NCBI RefSeq assembly: GCF_011058315.1
Contig: NZ_CP049298.1
Coordinates: 3,179,463-3,243,462 of the forward strand
From: Chryseobacterium sp. POL2
GTDB taxonomy: Bacteria > Bacteroidota > Bacteroidia > Flavobacteriales > Weeksellaceae
Direction: 5' to 3'
Length of the DNA stretch: 64,000 nt
Shown here: positions 8,063-19,731 of the stretch, piece by piece
Layout of the letters: each line of letters starts with the position of its first letter
How positions within the stretch are numbered: the stretch's first letter is position 1
Notes under the pieces: generated by a model
What the model was told of the DNA's origin: nothing
Database searches by the model: none
What the model saw: the letters and a program-made list of their open reading frames with translations, nothing else
Made by a program: the position numbers and the translations under genes

Positions 8063-9061
8063 TTATTGACGCCGCATCACGTAGATTAAATAAAACAAGA
8101 ACGGAAGAATAAATAGAGAACCAATTAATAGCGCCCAAGCTAATGCGTTGATTGTTGCTTCTGGAGCTGCTTGGTCTAGTAAAGAATAGTGATTTCCGTT
8201 TCCTAATAAAACAATATTTGGATAATGTTGATAGGTCGCTGCAACCAAAATTAAAACCACTTGCAATCCCGCAAATAATCGGATGGGAAGAAGTTTTCGG
8301 ATTTTCATGCAATAGAAAATTAAACCCAACAAAATCGTTGCAACAACAACGGCTGCCATTCCCAACGGTTTCGAAAATATCCACTGAAATAATGGAATTC
8401 CAGAATAATATGCTGCGCCAAAAACCAACGTTCCTGTTAAAACAACTAAGACCATTGCTTTTTTAGATTTTCCAATCATCATCGTTACTTCATCATCACT
8501 TCGGCTTTCTCTGATGGAAAGAATACACGCCAAATACGAACAAATCGCAATCGTGAAAAGTCCCACCGCAACACCAAAAAGATTGAGCCAACTAAAAATA
8601 TAGAGATCCAAAAAGTTGGTTGCATCAGGATTAATTGATGATGAAACGGTTGCTGCTGCAATAATGCCTAGAAAGAAGGGGGTCAACAAACTTGCCGCAT
8701 AAAATATTCTGGAATACAAAACCTGCCATTGATCTTCTACTGCATCATAATTCCGGAATGTAAAAGCCGTTCCACGAGCGATAATTCCGACCAACATCAA
8801 TACCAACGGAATATGAAGATAGGTTGAAATTCCAGCATAAATCTGCGGAAAACCTACAAATAAAACCACAATTGCGATAATCAACCACATATGATTGGCT
8901 TCCCAAACGGGCGCAATCGCATCGTGCATAATGTCGTGAACTTTCTTTTTCGTGTTTTTTCCAGCAAAAAGTTCGACAATTCCACCACCGAAATCCGCAC
9001 CTCCAAAAACGACGTACAAACAAACTGAAAGCCATAAAAAGGCGATAACTACGTAGATCAT
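8063..9061 (-). CDS. cydB: Cytochrome bd ubiquinol oxidase subunit II
   Basis: A 332-residue membrane protein with about eight hydrophobic segments. It is the partner of CydA in the bd-type terminal oxidase, which reduces oxygen with quinol electrons and works well at low oxygen. The N-terminus GGADFGGGIVELFAG and the following APVWEANHMWLI are diagnostic for CydB. Its ATG overlaps the cydA stop by four bases (ATGA), so it is the second gene of a two-gene operon. No cydX-like small gene is visible after it, because the terminator begins two bases downstream. Confidence 0.95.
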   Translation of the reverse strand: MIYVVIAFLWLSVCLYVVFGGADFGGGIVELFAGKNTKKKVHDIMHDAIAPVWEANHMWLIIAIVVLFVGFPQIYAGISTYLHIPLVLMLVGIIARGTAFTFRNYDAVEDQWQVLYSRIFYAASLLTPFFLGIIAAATVSSSINPDATNFLDLYIFSWLNLFGVAVGLFTIAICSYLACILSIRESRSDDEVTMMIGKSKKAMVLVVLTGTLVFGAAYYSGIPLFQWIFSKPLGMAAVVVATILLGLIFYCMKIRKLLPIRLFAGLQVVLILVAATYQHYPNIVLLGNGNHYSLLDQAAPEATINALAWALLIGSLFILPFLFYLIYVMRRQ

Positions 9062-10401
9062 GACTTTTTAGTTTTAGGTGAATAATTTGGATCGGTTGGG
9101 TCGTATAATTTTGGAACCATTTTAATTTGTCTTGACAATAAGAACGCTAAAATCATCGCTAAAGTCACGAAAATAAACGTGAAAAAGTAAAATGAATACT
9201 GAATTCCGGGCATCGGTGTTACGGCATCAATAGTTTTCATGACACCATAAATTATCCATGGTTGTCGCCCAACTTCGGTTACCGTCCAGCCTGCTTCTAG
9301 AGCGATATAACCAAATGGCGTCGCAATAAAAAACATTTTAAGAAACCATTTTTTGGTCATCCATTCTTTCTTTTTGTACAAAGTGAAAAGATAAATTCCT
9401 CCCATCAACATCATCACAACACCAAAGAAAATCATAATCTGAAAAGCGTAGTGAACAACGGCAACCGGCGGCCACAAGTCTCTCGGGAAGTCATTCAAAC
9501 CTTTAACTTCACTATTAAAGTCGCCTGTCGCGAGAAAGCTTAAAACTTTTGGAACTTTAACGGAATATTTTACTTCACCCGTTTTTTCATCAGGAATTCC
9601 ACCCAAAACGAAGGCGGCACCTTTTTCAGTTTCAAAATGAGCTTCCATCGCGGCTAGTTTGATAGGTTGTCTTTTGGTAACTGACTTCGCCGCGATATCA
9701 CCACTTAACGGCGCTCCAAAAGCTCCAATCAATGCAAATCCCATTGCAATTCGGAACGCCTTGGTGTGAAACTCGATATTTTTCTTCTTTAAAATTAAAT
9801 AAGCATGAACACCAGCAACCGCAAATCCAGTCGCGCAAAATGCAGCAACAGTCATGTGGAAAGCTTGCGGAAACCAAGCTTCATTAAACATCGCTTTTAT
9901 GGGATCAATGTTGATGTATTCACCATTCACAAAATCAAAACCAGCAGGACTATTCATCCAAGCATTGGCGGCTACAACAAGAATTCCTGATGCTAAACCG
10001 CTAATCCCAACAATTAGTCCGCAAACCCAATGAAACCATTTGTTTAATCGGTCCCAACCGTATAAGAAGAAACCTAAAGCGATGGCTTCAATAAAAAATG
10101 CCGTTCCCTCAAGTGAGAAAGGCATGCCGAAAATGGGACCTGCATGTTCCATAAATTTTGGCCACAATAAACCTAACTCGAAAGAAAGCATCGTCCCTGA
10201 AACTGCACCTGTCGCAAAAAGTATTGCAACACCTTTACTCCAAGCTTTGGTGAGGCCTTTGTAGATTTCGCTTCCCGTTTTTAGATATTTCCAATGAGAG
10301 TAGGCCATAAGAAAAGGCATTACCATCCCAACACAAGCGAATATGATGTGGAAACCTAATGATAGAGCCATTTGCGACCGAGCCGCGATAAAATCATCCA
10401 T
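9058..10401 (-). CDS. cydA: Cytochrome bd ubiquinol oxidase subunit I
   Basis: A 447-residue integral membrane subunit carrying the haems and the quinol site. Seen directly: His18 near the N-terminus (haem ligand position), KRQPIKLAAMEAHFET at the start of the Q-loop, and the GRQPWIIYG motif near residue 376. It is about 75 residues shorter than the E. coli protein because the Q-loop is short, which is normal for Bacteroidota. It forms an operon with cydB. The upstream gap (10402-10747) is shared with the divergent LamG-LRR gene; a 7/8 match to TAnnTTTG on the minus strand lies at 10474-10481, without a matching -33. Confidence 0.96.
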   Translation of the reverse strand: MDDFIAARSQMALSLGFHIIFACVGMVMPFLMAYSHWKYLKTGSEIYKGLTKAWSKGVAILFATGAVSGTMLSFELGLLWPKFMEHAGPIFGMPFSLEGTAFFIEAIALGFFLYGWDRLNKWFHWVCGLIVGISGLASGILVVAANAWMNSPAGFDFVNGEYINIDPIKAMFNEAWFPQAFHMTVAAFCATGFAVAGVHAYLILKKKNIEFHTKAFRIAMGFALIGAFGAPLSGDIAAKSVTKRQPIKLAAMEAHFETEKGAAFVLGGIPDEKTGEVKYSVKVPKVLSFLATGDFNSEVKGLNDFPRDLWPPVAVVHYAFQIMIFFGVVMMLMGGIYLFTLYKKKEWMTKKWFLKMFFIATPFGYIALEAGWTVTEVGRQPWIIYGVMKTIDAVTPMPGIQYSFYFFTFIFVTLAMILAFLLSRQIKMVPKLYDPTDPNYSPKTKKS

Positions 10402-10747
10402 CCTGTTACTGTTTTGAATGATTAAAGCTAAGAATTATAACTTATTCATACTTACATTATTATGGATTAATTTCAATGATAAATTTCATCTATTAAAATT
10501 TAATATATTTATGCAAGTTGACTATATTATTTAACTAATTTTTGGATGCTAAAAACTTTCAAAATCTGATATTTTTTTCCATATCTCTATGTTTTTGTAT
10601 AATGAAAGAGTAAAAAATATAAATTCAAAAATGCTTCGTGAATTCTTTTCTTAGTTTCGTGAAATAAAATGATACATTCGTAAAGTGACAAGCATAAAAT
10701 AGTAAGGGTGTTTTTTTCTTTGTGGCAAAATTTAAAACATTTTAACA
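10402..10747. other. Divergent intergenic region between cydA and the LamG-LRR gene
   Basis: This 346-base AT-rich gap holds no gene. Its main content is the first copy of the 84-bp direct repeat (10481-10564). The stretch just before the ATG at 10748 has a T-rich run followed by CTTTG, resembling the upstream regions of the module 2 LamG genes. Confidence 0.6.
10481..10564 (+). repeat. 84-bp direct repeat, copy 1
   Basis: Identical at 82 of 84 positions to 16738-16821, in the same orientation. The two differences fall in the AT-rich first half (about bases 22 and 27 of the repeat). It contains a promoter-like pair, TTG at 10518-10520 and AATTTTTG at 10537-10544, with a 16-base spacer. With copy 2 it encloses module 1. 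Confidence 0.92.
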
Positions 10748-12928
10748 ATGAAAAAACTATTACTCATTTTTGGATCTTGCTTGGCGCAGATGTCCTTGGC
10801 TCAAATTCCTGCTTTAAGTCATTCATTTACGAATACTTTGGTTTCTCCAGGTTTTTCTATGGGAAACAATGGAATTGGTTTAGATGAAGACAGAAGTTAT
10901 GACGCAGCAAAAGCTGCCAAATTAGCTGCTGGTCATGATTTTTTAAAAGTTACTTTAACAACTACTCAAAAAAATGCTTTATTATCCAACGGAACTATAT
11001 CGCTTTGGTACAAGCATGAAGGCACAGGACAAAGTGCTTTTGGAACTAACAAACCTCTGATTTTTTGGTCCAATGGTGGATACAGTTATTCAGAAGGAAT
11101 AATGTTGGGACTCAATAGTGCTGGAAGAATTCAGCTTTTGTCTTATCTTGGTAACAATGCAAATAATTCTGCGTCTGGACAAAGTTTTATCAACTTCCCA
11201 ACTTCGGGTTGGAATCACATAGCAATCAGTTGGACGAATGGACCGAGTTCTAGTCATAGGATGAAAGTTTACCTTAACGGTGTTGAAGTGATCAATGTTA
11301 AAAGTCCATTCCAAGGTCTTCCATCTACATCATCGTCGGACATTTTTTTTACAGGATTTAATGCTAATTTCCCTAGTTCGCTTTACGGCAGCATCGATGA
11401 AATTAAAGTATATACGGAGCAACTTTCAGACGCACAAATTTTATCACTATTTTCAACTGAGCTTCCTACCAATTGTGTAGTCAATATTCCTGATGCTAAT
11501 TTCAAAAATGCATTACTAAATTATAATACTCCAAAAATAGATGTTAATAACGACGGAAAAATTCAATGTTTGGAAGCGGAAGCTTTTCAGGGAATTCTAA
11601 AACTCAATAATAAAAACATTAGCGATCTTACAGGTTTGGAGGCATTTAAAAATCTTGGTGGACTGCAGGCTGCAGATAATAATATAAGTAAAGTGGATGT
11701 AAGTAGCCTTAAAAGATTGAATCACATTTCTGTGACAGGTAATCAATTGACTTCTTTGAATGTTGCCAATGGGAATAACACGAATTTTAATACAATGCTC
11801 TCGAACTTAAATAATAACCTTACTTGCATTCAGGTAGATAATCCTAATTACAGTCAAGCCAGTTGGGTAGGAACTTATTTTAGCATTCCTGCGGGAGCTT
11901 CATACAGTACCAATTGCGCACCAGCTCCATGTGAGGTGAATATTCCTGATGGTAATTTTAAATTTGCACTACTAAACCATACTCCTACAATTGACACCAA
12001 TGGTGATGGCAAAATACAATGTACGGAAGCGGAAGCAGTTACTGAAAATTTAGCACTTTCGTTAAAAGGCATCAACAATATGACAGGAATTGAAGCTTTT
12101 AAAAATATTAAACAATTATTTTTAAGAGATAATAATTTAACAACTTTAGACCTAAGCGCGAATACAGCTTTGACAAATGTTGATTGCGCACGTAATCAAT
12201 TAACCAGCATTAACTTGGGTACGAATACAGCTTTGAGGAATTTGTACATTCAAGAGAACCAATTAACAAGTTTAGATGTAAGTGCAAATACGGGATTAAG
12301 CAATTTGGTTTTGAACGATAATCATTTAACCAGCATAGATGTAAGTTCAAATACAGCCTTATCCAATCTAGGTTTTGCGAGAAATCAAATTAGCCAAATT
12401 AATCTAAGCACAAACTCAGCCTTAATTATATTGGTGACAAGTGATAATCCAATAACAAGTTTAGATCTAAGTTCAAATCCACAATTATATGTTATAGACA
12501 GTCAGAATTCGCAATTATCAAGTTTAAATTTAGCGAATGGAAATAACGGTATCATATCGGATCTTTACATTCAAAATAATCCAAATCTTACCTGCGTTCA
12601 AGTTGATAATGTTGCTTACAGTATTGCTAACTGGACAGATCCTACTTCTTACATAAAAGACAGCATTGCTAATTACAGTGAAGATTGTAGCTCTACATTA
12701 GGAACTAATAATATCGGATCAAAAACAAAAATAGAAGTGTATCCAAATCCAACAAAAGGAATTGCACAATTAAGCGAAGTTGCAGATATACAGGTTTTTG
12801 ACGCTAGCGGAAGATTAATTCTGACAAAAGATAAAACCAAAGAAGTTGATTTAACATATCTGAAAAGTGGCGTTTATTTTATTAAAACTAAAACGTCTGA
12901 AAAACTAATAAAAATTATTAAAGACTAA
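10748..12928 (+). CDS. Secreted LamG / leucine-rich-repeat protein with T9SS sorting tail
   Basis: A 726-residue surface protein. Order: signal peptide (residues 1-18, ending LAQIPA); a LamG/concanavalin-like lectin domain (about 22-235, with YGSIDEIKVYTEQL typical of Laminin_G_3); a first EF-hand-like loop plus LRR unit (about 242-390; DVNNDGKIQCLEAE); a second such unit (about 394-650; DTNGDGKIQCTEAE) with six or more ~21-residue LRRs of the form LTSLDVSANTGLSNLVLNDN; and a type A T9SS C-terminal domain (about 655-726; VYPNPTKG...). Probably a calcium-dependent adhesin or ligand-binding protein on the cell surface. Paralogue at 35603-37033. The kinase gene follows after a terminator. Confidence 0.85.
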   Translation: MKKLLLIFGSCLAQMSLAQIPALSHSFTNTLVSPGFSMGNNGIGLDEDRSYDAAKAAKLAAGHDFLKVTLTTTQKNALLSNGTISLWYKHEGTGQSAFGTNKPLIFWSNGGYSYSEGIMLGLNSAGRIQLLSYLGNNANNSASGQSFINFPTSGWNHIAISWTNGPSSSHRMKVYLNGVEVINVKSPFQGLPSTSSSDIFFTGFNANFPSSLYGSIDEIKVYTEQLSDAQILSLFSTELPTNCVVNIPDANFKNALLNYNTPKIDVNNDGKIQCLEAEAFQGILKLNNKNISDLTGLEAFKNLGGLQAADNNISKVDVSSLKRLNHISVTGNQLTSLNVANGNNTNFNTMLSNLNNNLTCIQVDNPNYSQASWVGTYFSIPAGASYSTNCAPAPCEVNIPDGNFKFALLNHTPTIDTNGDGKIQCTEAEAVTENLALSLKGINNMTGIEAFKNIKQLFLRDNNLTTLDLSANTALTNVDCARNQLTSINLGTNTALRNLYIQENQLTSLDVSANTGLSNLVLNDNHLTSIDVSSNTALSNLGFARNQISQINLSTNSALIILVTSDNPITSLDLSSNPQLYVIDSQNSQLSSLNLANGNNGIISDLYIQNNPNLTCVQVDNVAYSIANWTDPTSYIKDSIANYSEDCSSTLGTNNIGSKTKIEVYPNPTKGIAQLSEVADIQVFDASGRLILTKDKTKEVDLTYLKSGVYFIKTKTSEKLIKIIKD

Positions 12929-12975
12929 GCTAATCATACTTTAATAATAGTTAATAACTTTTTTATATTTTTTGG

Positions 12976-13007
12976 AAGACTGTCCAACGAAAGTTGGACG
13001 GTCTTTT
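12976..13007 (+). terminator. Terminator after the LamG-LRR gene
   Basis: A 13-bp stem with one G-T pair (12976-12988 with 12993-13005), a GAAA tetraloop and a TTTT tail. It separates the adhesin transcript from the kinase gene. Confidence 0.85.
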
Positions 13008-13074
13008 CTAAAGAAAATGAATAAATTTAAGCCTGTAATTAACATGTTATCAAGTTTGAGTAAAATTCATAATT

Positions 13075-15936
13075 TTGAGAAAAACAATTGCCTTGAAATT
13101 TCTATTTTTTCTGTTTTGCTCCTTATACTTATTTGGACAATCCAATCCTTATGCTTTTACGCTCAACAAAATCTCTGGTTTGCCATCAGATATGGTGTTT
13201 GATGTTAAGCAGGATAGGCAAGGTTTTATCTGGTTGGGGACTGCCAAAGGCATTTTTCGATATGATGGTGTTGAGGTCAAATCTTTTACTAGTGTGGATG
13301 TAACGGTAAAATCGGTTTCAAATATTAATCAAGATAAAAAAGGAAGAATTTGGTTTCAAGATTTTAACGGCAATATTTTCTTTGTAGAGGATAATCGGAT
13401 ACAGAGCTTTAAGGCTTATAAAGCAAATGGTTTTCTTAAGTACGCTCTAATTCATGATAAACTTTACATTGCGGGAAAAAAAGGCATTAGGATTTATGAT
13501 ATTAGCAGTTTTCGGTTGCTTAAAGAGATTCCGTTAGATCTTCATACAACTATCCAAACTGTTGCTTTGGAAGATAGTTTTTATACGATTGGAGAAGAAA
13601 TCCACGTGGTTAATCCACAAAATCAATTAAGGAAATTGACTTTGCCCGCAGATTACACCAAAAAGATTACAGCTCCAATAATCACAACAGATGGGAAAAA
13701 GCTTTATGTTTTTTCTAAATTTGATCCAAGTTATTTAGTTATTAATAACGGAGAAAATAGTCTTAAGACTTTGCCTTTTAATGTCGTATTTACTCAAAAC
13801 GCCAATGTTATCGATCAGGATATTTGGCTGTGTTCTACCAAAGGTTTATATCGATTCAATCCTCAGAATAATACTTATAAACACTATTTTGCAGAAACAA
13901 ATATATCTTTTATTACCAAAACGGCAGTCGGTAATTTCTGGATTTCTACATTAACCAATGGTGCGTTGTATGTAGAGGATTTTAACTCTGGTTTTATTGC
14001 AACACCAACGATTCCTATACGTTTGGTAAATGAGCAAAACAACTTGTTGTTTTCCTCCAATCGCGATGAGATTTTTAGTGTAGATGAATTGTTTAATGTG
14101 CAAAGGATTTATAAAGGTAAGACAGATCATGTGATTTCACCTTTGTTTGTTGATCGTAATAATAACCGACTTCTTTTTGCATCTTCAAAATTTATAATTA
14201 AATCTCAACACGCTACTTTAGAACATATTATTGCGGTAAAGCAAATTGCGCAGTTGGATGCCAAATATTATGTGATTAGCGCCAGTACTTGGAATGGCAT
14301 CATCTATACCGATCCAAAACTTAAAAGTGAGTGGGACAAAGAGTTCGGAGCATTAAAGCAACATTCGCAAGATGGGATCTACTTTATACCATTGGTGACT
14401 TCAGAAAACGGTAAAAATTGTTTTGTAGATACTAAAGACAATAGCATTTATTTTTTGACTAATTATGGTATAAGACGTTATCATAAAGGCATTACCAAAG
14501 ATATTCCGAATGATACTAAGAGTGTTTTTATCCAAATGGAAAATCTGGATGGTAAAATCTATCTACTTTCTCAAAATGAAAATTTATATGAGTTAAACTC
14601 AGGAAAAGTTCATAAAATTAAACTTCCTAATAAGTTTGAAAATGCGAAAATTCAGAAATTTAAAATTATTGATGATAGCATTTATTTAATAAAAGACAAT
14701 GTGGTTTATAATTATTTGCCACAACAACAAAAGATAATTCCGGCGTTACACATCCCAAAAGATGTAGAAATTAATGATATTGCAAAGTTCCAGCATCGTT
14801 TATTCTTTTCGACTAATAAAGGGATTATTCATATTCCTTATACTAATACATTTGGTTTTCAACCTTTAAAGTTATTTGTAAATAACATAACGGCAAATGG
14901 CAAAATTATCCACAACAAGGATTTTGACCAACTGAAATCATCTCAAAATAATATTGAAATTAATTTTGATATTCAGTCAGAAGCACCCAATGCACAATAT
15001 GAGATTTATTATAAAATGGACGACTCTAACTGGCAAAAGATTTCTAATCTTAACAGACGTCTGGTTTTTTCATCGATTTCTAGCGGCAAACACCACGTTG
15101 TTTTAAAAATAGTTCGAGATTCTGAAGTTATTAGCAAAGAGATTTCATTTTATATTTCGCCTCCTTTTTATCTTACATGGTGGTTTTTGGCACTTTTGGG
15201 AATAGCTTTGATTTTTGGAATTTATTTCATTTTTAAAACAATTATTAAACGAATCAACTTAGAAAATTCAAAAAAAATAGAAAAACTAAACTTAGAAAAA
15301 TTAGTCAATCAGAATAAACTTAAATCTCTGAAATCCCAGATGAATCCTCATTTTTTCTTTAATGCACTCAATACTTTACAATCTTATATTGTGGCTAATG
15401 AAAAGAAGGAAGCCGTATTCTATCTGTCTAAATTTTCAAAATTAACTCGATCTATCCTTGATATGAGTGACCGAGATAACATCTCCTTAAAAGAAGAAAT
15501 AGAAACTCTAAAAGTCTACCTCGATTTGGAAAAAGCTAGATTCGATAATGATTTTCAGTATAATATTTTTGTAGATGAGCAATTGGAAAATTCAGATGTT
15601 ACAATTCCTACCTTGCTTATTCAGCCTTATGTAGAAAACGCCATAAAACATGGGCTTTTACACAAAAATGCGAATAAGAATTTAGAAGTTACTTTTGATA
15701 AATTTAATGATATGTTAATGATTAAAATTGAGGATAACGGAATTGGAAGAAAAAGAAGTATGGAACTGAATGCTATAAAAAATAAAAACCATAAATCTTT
15801 TGCAACACAATCCTTAGAAGAGCGAATAATGTTGATTAACCATAGCGAGCAATACCAAATTAACATACAATATATTGACAAAAATGACAATCGAGGAACT
15901 ATAGTCCTTTTAAAAATAAAATCAAGTGATGTGTAA
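13075..15936 (+). CDS. Two-component sensor kinase with beta-propeller, Y_Y_Y and LytS-type kinase domains (module 1)
   Basis: A 953-residue membrane kinase. Order: signal peptide (1-21), a periplasmic propeller of Reg_prop-like repeats (IWLGTAKGIFRYDG and others, about 25-600), a Y_Y_Y domain (~620-690), one membrane helix (~698-722), a short coiled coil, a His_kinase domain with the phospho-acceptor in MNPHFFFNALNT (His ~759), and an HATPase (LIQPYVENAIKHG, IEDNGIGRKRS). It is expected to phosphorylate the adjacent LytTR regulator. The start must be TTG at 13075: an in-frame TGA lies at 13057-13059 and no ATG intervenes, and the signal peptide matches that of the paralogue at 29385-32240. 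The stimulus is unknown. Confidence 0.88.
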   Translation: MRKTIALKFLFFLFCSLYLFGQSNPYAFTLNKISGLPSDMVFDVKQDRQGFIWLGTAKGIFRYDGVEVKSFTSVDVTVKSVSNINQDKKGRIWFQDFNGNIFFVEDNRIQSFKAYKANGFLKYALIHDKLYIAGKKGIRIYDISSFRLLKEIPLDLHTTIQTVALEDSFYTIGEEIHVVNPQNQLRKLTLPADYTKKITAPIITTDGKKLYVFSKFDPSYLVINNGENSLKTLPFNVVFTQNANVIDQDIWLCSTKGLYRFNPQNNTYKHYFAETNISFITKTAVGNFWISTLTNGALYVEDFNSGFIATPTIPIRLVNEQNNLLFSSNRDEIFSVDELFNVQRIYKGKTDHVISPLFVDRNNNRLLFASSKFIIKSQHATLEHIIAVKQIAQLDAKYYVISASTWNGIIYTDPKLKSEWDKEFGALKQHSQDGIYFIPLVTSENGKNCFVDTKDNSIYFLTNYGIRRYHKGITKDIPNDTKSVFIQMENLDGKIYLLSQNENLYELNSGKVHKIKLPNKFENAKIQKFKIIDDSIYLIKDNVVYNYLPQQQKIIPALHIPKDVEINDIAKFQHRLFFSTNKGIIHIPYTNTFGFQPLKLFVNNITANGKIIHNKDFDQLKSSQNNIEINFDIQSEAPNAQYEIYYKMDDSNWQKISNLNRRLVFSSISSGKHHVVLKIVRDSEVISKEISFYISPPFYLTWWFLALLGIALIFGIYFIFKTIIKRINLENSKKIEKLNLEKLVNQNKLKSLKSQMNPHFFFNALNTLQSYIVANEKKEAVFYLSKFSKLTRSILDMSDRDNISLKEEIETLKVYLDLEKARFDNDFQYNIFVDEQLENSDVTIPTLLIQPYVENAIKHGLLHKNANKNLEVTFDKFNDMLMIKIEDNGIGRKRSMELNAIKNKNHKSFATQSLEERIMLINHSEQYQINIQYIDKNDNRGTIVLLKIKSSDV

Positions 15937-16687
15937 CGATATTAATGCAATAATAATTGACGACGAAGAAAGGGCTCGGATGAATCTAAAACTTTTAGTC
16001 GAAGAATTCTGTCCTGAGATTAAAATAATTGCCGAATGTAAAAGCCTTTCCGCAGGTGTGAAAACTATTCGCAAAGAAAATCCTGCGCTGGTCTTTCTAG
16101 ATATCGAAATGCCTGGTCATAGTGGATTAGAACTTTTAGATTTTTTTAATGAATCCGAAGTTAATTTTTCAATTATTTTTGTGACTGCTTATAATAATTA
16201 CGCCATTAATGCCTTCAAATTATCGGCTGTAGATTATTTACTAAAACCAATCAATCCGCAAGATTTGCAAAACGCCGTTGCTTTATTTCAGAAACGAAAA
16301 AATCAAACGGATAATTTGATTGCGCTCAAAACCAATTTAGAACATTCTTTTAATAACAAGATTGCAATTCCAGTTTCCGGAAAAATTATCTTTATGAATA
16401 TCGAAGATATACTCTATCTAAAAGGGGATGGAGCTTATACGACAATTAATAAAACTGACAGAACAAATTTGTTGGTCTCCCGTAATCTTAAATATTTTGA
16501 AGACTTTTTTAAAGATAATAACAGCTTGATGCGTGTCCATCGGTCTTATATTGCTAATCTTAGCCATATAGGAAGTTTGGGAAAAAAAGATGGTGCATAT
16601 ATCGAATTTCTGAATGGCGATTGGATTCCCATTGCTAATGATAAGTTACAAGAAATACTAAATAAAGTGAATTTCATGAAGAAATAA
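15929..16687 (+). CDS. LytTR-family response regulator (module 1)
   Basis: A 252-residue DNA-binding regulator. The receiver domain (1-120) has IIIDDEERAR at the acidic pocket, the phospho-acceptor Asp in FLDIEMPGHSG (~58) and the conserved Lys in YLLKPINP. The C-terminal LytTR domain (~140-245) includes ILYLKGDGAYTTI and MRVHRSYIAN. Such domains bind direct repeats upstream of target genes. The start is the ATG at 15929, in preference to GTG at 15926, and overlaps the kinase stop by eight bases, so translation is coupled. Closest relative in the window is 28636-29379. Confidence 0.92.
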   Translation: MCNDINAIIIDDEERARMNLKLLVEEFCPEIKIIAECKSLSAGVKTIRKENPALVFLDIEMPGHSGLELLDFFNESEVNFSIIFVTAYNNYAINAFKLSAVDYLLKPINPQDLQNAVALFQKRKNQTDNLIALKTNLEHSFNNKIAIPVSGKIIFMNIEDILYLKGDGAYTTINKTDRTNLLVSRNLKYFEDFFKDNNSLMRVHRSYIANLSHIGSLGKKDGAYIEFLNGDWIPIANDKLQEILNKVNFMKK

Positions 16688-16737
16688 TTTATAATGCTAA
16701 GGGATATTTTAAGGTATTATCGAATAACTTTGAAGTC

Positions 16738-16821
16738 AAATTTCATCTATTAAAATATAATTTATTTATGCAAGTTGACTATATTATTTAACTAATTTTT
16801 GGATGCTAAAAACTTTCAAAA
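16738..16821 (+). repeat. 84-bp direct repeat, copy 2 (upstream of gyrB)
   Basis: The second copy of the repeat at 10481-10564 (82/84 identical), 6,257 bases downstream in the same orientation. It lies directly upstream of gyrB, and its TTG / AATTTTTG pair may be the gyrB promoter. A further GATATTTG at 16837-16844 is another candidate -7 element. Confidence 0.92.
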
Positions 16822-16871
16822 CCCGAAAATTTTCACGATATTTGTAGGTCTTTGCACAGCGCAAAAATTAA

Positions 16872-18815
<1,944 letters not shown>

Positions 18816-18848
18816 TTAAATTTTAAACTTAAAAATAGAAATTATACT

Positions 18849-18876
18849 AAACCTTCCTGTTTTGGAAGGTTTTTTG
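18849..18876 (+). terminator. Terminator of gyrB
   Basis: A 9-bp stem (AAACCTTCC, 18849-18857 with 18864-18872) and a T6 tail. Confidence 0.88.
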
Positions 18877-18900
18877 TTGTCAAACGAAAAAAAATATTAT

Positions 18901-19695
18901 ATGAAAAATTTGTTTACAATCTTTGCTATTTCTATGCTTGCATTTACAAGTTGTACAAAAAAAGAAGCCACTCAGATTCAGGTTAACACAAAAGATTCTG
19001 TCGCTACAGGAAAATCTTTCGCCGTTGATTCAATCAAAATTTCGGATTCTATTAAAAAGTCAGCCAATATCACGTTGGCTTATGAAAATTCGATTTTGGT
19101 TTTTCCAGGCATCGAAGATAAAAGTCTGTTCGACAGCATCTATAACCCAACCGGCCTCAAGGCAAAAGACTTTTCTCAAGATGCTTTAAAATTAACATTA
19201 GAACAAGACAGAACCGACTTCTACAAAGGTTTTGACAATGCAGATTACGAGCCCTCTTCTCGCCAAACTTGGGATAATACTTCTAACATGACTGTGTTTA
19301 GCAATCAGTCCGATGTATTGACTTTGCGTTATACAACAAGCGGTTATACAGGCGGCGCACACGGATTTTATAATGAAATTTATAAAGTTTTTGACCTTAA
19401 AAATAAAAAAAGTATTAATCTGGAAGATGTGGTGAAAAATCCAAAAGATAAAGCTTGGGAAAAATTGTTGATGGACAGTTTTATAAAAAATGATAAAGAT
19501 GATCAAAAAGCGATGTTGCTCGAGAAGACGATCCCGCTGAACCATAATTTCTATTTCGGAAATAACAGCATCACTTTTGTTTATAATCAATACGAAATTA
19601 CCGCTTATGCAGCAGGTTTGGTGTATATAAGCTTGCAATATGACGACATCAAAGATTATTTGAAGCCAGAATTTTTACAACGAATTGCGCATTAA
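18901..19695 (+). CDS. RsiV-like DUF3298 lipoprotein
   Basis: A 264-residue protein. I start it at the ATG at 18901, which begins a clear lipoprotein signal (MKNLFTIFAISMLAFTSC, lipidated Cys18); a longer frame would start inside the gyrB terminator. The mature part has YTGGAHGFYNEIYKVFDL and a NLEDVVKNP segment, typical of the DUF3298/DUF4163 domain of RsiV-like proteins. In Bacillus RsiV this domain binds lysozyme; here the ligand is unknown and no sigma factor is adjacent. Probably attached to the periplasmic face of a membrane. Confidence 0.82.
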   Translation: MKNLFTIFAISMLAFTSCTKKEATQIQVNTKDSVATGKSFAVDSIKISDSIKKSANITLAYENSILVFPGIEDKSLFDSIYNPTGLKAKDFSQDALKLTLEQDRTDFYKGFDNADYEPSSRQTWDNTSNMTVFSNQSDVLTLRYTTSGYTGGAHGFYNEIYKVFDLKNKKSINLEDVVKNPKDKAWEKLLMDSFIKNDKDDQKAMLLEKTIPLNHNFYFGNNSITFVYNQYEITAYAAGLVYISLQYDDIKDYLKPEFLQRIAH

Positions 19696-19714
19696 TAATT
19701 AAATAAATTTAACT

Positions 19715-19722
19715 TAACTTTG
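19715..19722 (+). promoter_or_regulatory. Candidate -7 element of the lipid kinase gene
   Basis: An exact TAACTTTG. No TTG lies at the usual -33 distance. A transcript from here would include the hairpin at 19732-19756 in its leader. Confidence 0.4.
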
Positions 19723-19731
19723 CAATACGTC

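Noticed and set aside
7974..8384. A minus-strand frame of 136 residues over the second tRNA-Pro and the cydB 3' end
   Set aside because: It reads through a tRNA antisense and the cydB gene in another frame and resembles no protein.
12130..12540. Short ~63-bp internal repeats in the LamG-LRR gene
   Set aside because: They encode leucine-rich repeats of the protein. They are divergent and not an independent DNA element.
12972..13202. A 76-residue frame starting in the terminator after the LamG-LRR gene
   Set aside because: It overlaps the terminator and the kinase gene start in another frame. The TTG-started kinase frame has the conserved signal peptide instead.
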